Positions 62,295 to 64,000 of a stretch of DNA of 64,000 nt are shown piece after piece (position 1 is the first letter of the stretch; every line of letters begins with the position of its first letter). The translations under genes and the position numbers were made by a program. The stretch is from Pseudomonas fluorescens Q2-87 (lineage in GTDB: Bacteria > Pseudomonadota > Gammaproteobacteria > Pseudomonadales > Pseudomonadaceae), in the NCBI RefSeq assembly GCF_000281895.1, contig NZ_CM001558.1, positions 3,724,556-3,788,555 on the forward strand, in the 5' to 3' direction. Under the pieces are notes generated by a model. The model searched no databases. It was not told the origin of the DNA and worked only from the letters and a program-made list of their open reading frames with translations.

Positions 62295-63371
62295 TTACTC
62301 GGTCGCCAGCACGCCACGACGCACCTGGTCCCGCTCGATGGATTCGAACAGTGCCTTGAAGTTGCCTTCGCCGAAGCCATCGTCGCCCTTGCGCTGGATG
62401 AATTCGAAGAACACCGGCCCCATCAGGGTTTCCGAGAAGATTTGCAGCAACAGGCGCTTGTCGCCCTGCTCCGAAGCACCGTCCAGCAAGATGCCCCGCG
62501 CTTGCAGTTCGTCCACCGGTTCGCCATGGTTCGGCAGGCGGCCTTCGAGCATTTCGTAGTAGGTGTCCGGCGGCGCGGTCATGAAGCGCATGCCGATGCC
62601 CTTGAGCTGGTCCCAGGTCTTGATCAGGTCGTCGGTCAGGAAAGCCACGTGCTGGATGCCCTCGCCGTTGAACTGCATCAGGAACTCTTCGATCTGCCCG
62701 GCGCCCTTGGACGATTCTTCGTTCAGCGGGATGCGGATCATGCCATCCGGGGCGGTCATGGCCTTGGAGGTCAGGCCGGTGTATTCGCCCTTGATGTCGA
62801 AGTAACGGATCTCGCGGAAGTTGAACAGTTTCTCGTAGAAGCCGGCCCAGTAGGCCATGCGCCCGCGATAGACGTTGTGGGTCAGGTGGTCGATGATTTT
62901 CAGGCCTGCGCCCACCGGGTTGCGGTCGACGCCTTCAAGAAACACGAAGTCGATGTCATAGATCGAGCTGCCATCGCCGAAACGGTCGATCAGGTACAGC
63001 GGCGCGCCGCCGATGCCCTTGATCGCCGGAAGGTTCAGCTCCATCGGGCCGGTCTCGATGTGGATCGGCTGGGCACCGAGTTCCAAGGCACGCTTGAAGG
63101 CTTTTTGCGAATCCTTGACCCGGAACGCCATGCCGCATACCGACGGGCCGTGCTCGGCCGCAAAGTAAGACGCCACGCTGTGGGGTTCGTTGTTGAGGAT
63201 CAGGTTGATCGCGCCCTGGCGATACAGGTGCACGTCCTTGGAGCGGTGGGTGGCCACCTTGGTGAAGCCCATGATCTCGAAGATCGGCTCCAGGGTGTTG
63301 GGAGTCGGCGATGCGAACTCGATGAATTCAAAGCCCATCAGGCCCATTGGGTTTTCGTATAGATCGGCCAT
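62295..63371 (-). CDS. hpd: 4-hydroxyphenylpyruvate dioxygenase
   Basis: This 358-aa non-heme iron dioxygenase converts 4-hydroxyphenylpyruvate to homogentisate in tyrosine breakdown. The two-His-one-Glu iron site is visible in [21 protein letters not shown] and PVFFEFIQR. The length and sequence agree with the well-studied Pseudomonas enzyme. ATG 63371 has a GAGGCG site. No other tyrosine-pathway gene is in the window. The 250-bp gap upstream should contain its promoter. Confidence 0.97.
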   Translation of the reverse strand: MADLYENPMGLMGFEFIEFASPTPNTLEPIFEIMGFTKVATHRSKDVHLYRQGAINLILNNEPHSVASYFAAEHGPSVCGMAFRVKDSQKAFKRALELGAQPIHIETGPMELNLPAIKGIGGAPLYLIDRFGDGSSIYDIDFVFLEGVDRNPVGAGLKIIDHLTHNVYRGRMAYWAGFYEKLFNFREIRYFDIKGEYTGLTSKAMTAPDGMIRIPLNEESSKGAGQIEEFLMQFNGEGIQHVAFLTDDLIKTWDQLKGIGMRFMTAPPDTYYEMLEGRLPNHGEPVDELQARGILLDGASEQGDKRLLLQIFSETLMGPVFFEFIQRKGDDGFGEGNFKALFESIERDQVRRGVLATE

Positions 63372-63622
63372 GTCGGCGCCTCATTATTCTTATCAATTAA
63401 CAGAAAAACGTTAGTTGCTAGTCATGTCGAGGGCATGCGGTGGCGCGCAGGAGATACCGCGAACGCTGCGGGCGAGGAAATCGCCGTAGATCAGTTGAAA
63501 CCCAAGTATCTTCATTGTCGACCCAAGGCTCTCGCGGGCGAGGCTTCTGCTGCCAGAAGACGTTATTCTTATATGCGTAAATCGATTCTACACAGCGTAA
63601 CCGGATTTGTCCGCCTCCTGTA

Positions 63623-64000
63623 TCAAATCGCCTTTTCCGCCGACCGCGCAAGGGGTTTGTTGCACAGGAAAATACCTGCCAGGATCAACCCGCCACCCAG
63701 GCACATCAGGGACGTGAACCGTTCGTCCAACAGCAGCGCTCCCAGCAGCACCGCCGTCAATGGGTTGAGCGCAATGAACACACCCGAACGGGTTGCGCCG
63801 ATGCGGCGAATGCCGTCGTACCAGGCGATGTACGCCAGGGCCGACCCCAACACGCCGAGATAGAGCAGGCTCAGCCATTGGCGAATGTCCAACCCGCGCA
63901 AGGGTTCGAGGCCAATCTCGCCGGTAGCCCCGCAGGCCAGCCACAACATCAGCGTACCCAGCAGAATCGACCACGTAACGGTCTGCAACGGACCCAGGCT
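63623..64000 (-). CDS. EamA/DMT-family transporter, 5' end beyond the window
   Basis: The last 125 codons of a DMT transporter are present, covering four or five spans. These include the second EamA repeat (WLSLLYLGVLGSALAYIAWYDGIRRIGATRSGVFIALNPLTAVLLGALLLDERF). The frame is open to the end of the window, so the start and the first EamA repeat lie outside it. A TTG at 63988 is in frame but lies within conserved sequence and is not the true start. Confidence 0.88.
   Translation of the reverse strand, partial: SLGPLQTVTWSILLGTLMLWLACGATGEIGLEPLRGLDIRQWLSLLYLGVLGSALAYIAWYDGIRRIGATRSGVFIALNPLTAVLLGALLLDERFTSLMCLGGGLILAGIFLCNKPLARSAEKAI

Noticed and set aside
63372..63622. Short ORFs in the gap upstream of hpd
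   Set aside because: No domain, membrane span or convincing start is visible. The region is better read as promoter DNA for hpd.

Overview
The window is chromosomal DNA of a fluorescent Pseudomonas (P. fluorescens group). The support is the high GC content, the dense coding on both strands, many REP palindromes built on GTGGGAGCGGGCTTGCTCGC, and typical Pseudomonas genes: CobN/CobW with ChlI/ChlD-type chelatase partners, Cti, a MexAB-like efflux pair, AruH-like transaminase, and CysI followed by a DUF934 gene. I see no rRNA, tRNA, prophage, insertion sequence or CRISPR array.

Layout. 0.07-5.7 kb: a minus-strand amino-acid uptake and catabolism cluster (solute-binding protein, two permeases, ATPase, RidA-like protein, IclR regulator, D-serine-dehydratase-like PLP enzyme). 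6.1-8.8 kb: a small secreted Cys-rich protein, a RelE/Phd-type toxin-antitoxin pair and a phospholipase-D-like protein. 9-18.8 kb: a cobalamin region arranged as two divergent arms. The minus arm is cobW-cobN-chlI/chlD and the plus arm is cbtB-cbtA-cobE-cobM. Each arm starts with its own cobalamin riboswitch. 19-25.8 kb: nfuA, cti and B12-dependent metH. 26-27.4 kb: a secreted metzincin protease of unusual composition. 27.7-32.8 kb: small membrane proteins, cysI, a DUF934 gene, sohB and a histidine phosphatase. 32.8-39.5 kb: an SCP2 protein, regulators, a DMT exporter, an ArsR-type regulator, a cytochrome P450 and an FKBP. 39.6-47.6 kb: a protealysin/emfourin pair, an RcnB-like protein, an AlkC-like glycosylase, an MHYT-GGDEF-EAL protein, a DUF1345 protein and a two-component system. 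47.9-52.2 kb: an RND efflux pair. 52.2-52.9 kb: a 680-bp inverted-repeat element. 52.9-63.4 kb: AruH-like transaminase, a chemoreceptor, a glycerate kinase/CdaR/MFS sugar-acid locus, an aldo-keto reductase, RarD and HPPD. The window ends inside a DMT-family gene.

The most interesting signal is in the cobaltochelatase genes. The ChlI-like AAA+ reading frame stops at 9645, next to a dnaX-type slippery heptamer A AAA AAG (9657-9651, minus strand). Five bases further on is a perfect 11-bp hairpin. A -1 slip at the heptamer joins the AAA+ frame to the VWA (ChlD) frame, which has no good start codon of its own. One gene would then make both the small (about 333 aa) and the medium (about 552 aa) chelatase subunits.

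Other structures that the genes do not explain are a 158-bp near-perfect palindrome abutting the plus-strand riboswitch, a 680-bp long inverted repeat with a GGTCAA tandem tract, and a nested hairpin behind metH. Two REP families sit in most intergenic gaps, and one of them forms the 3' end of a regulator gene.
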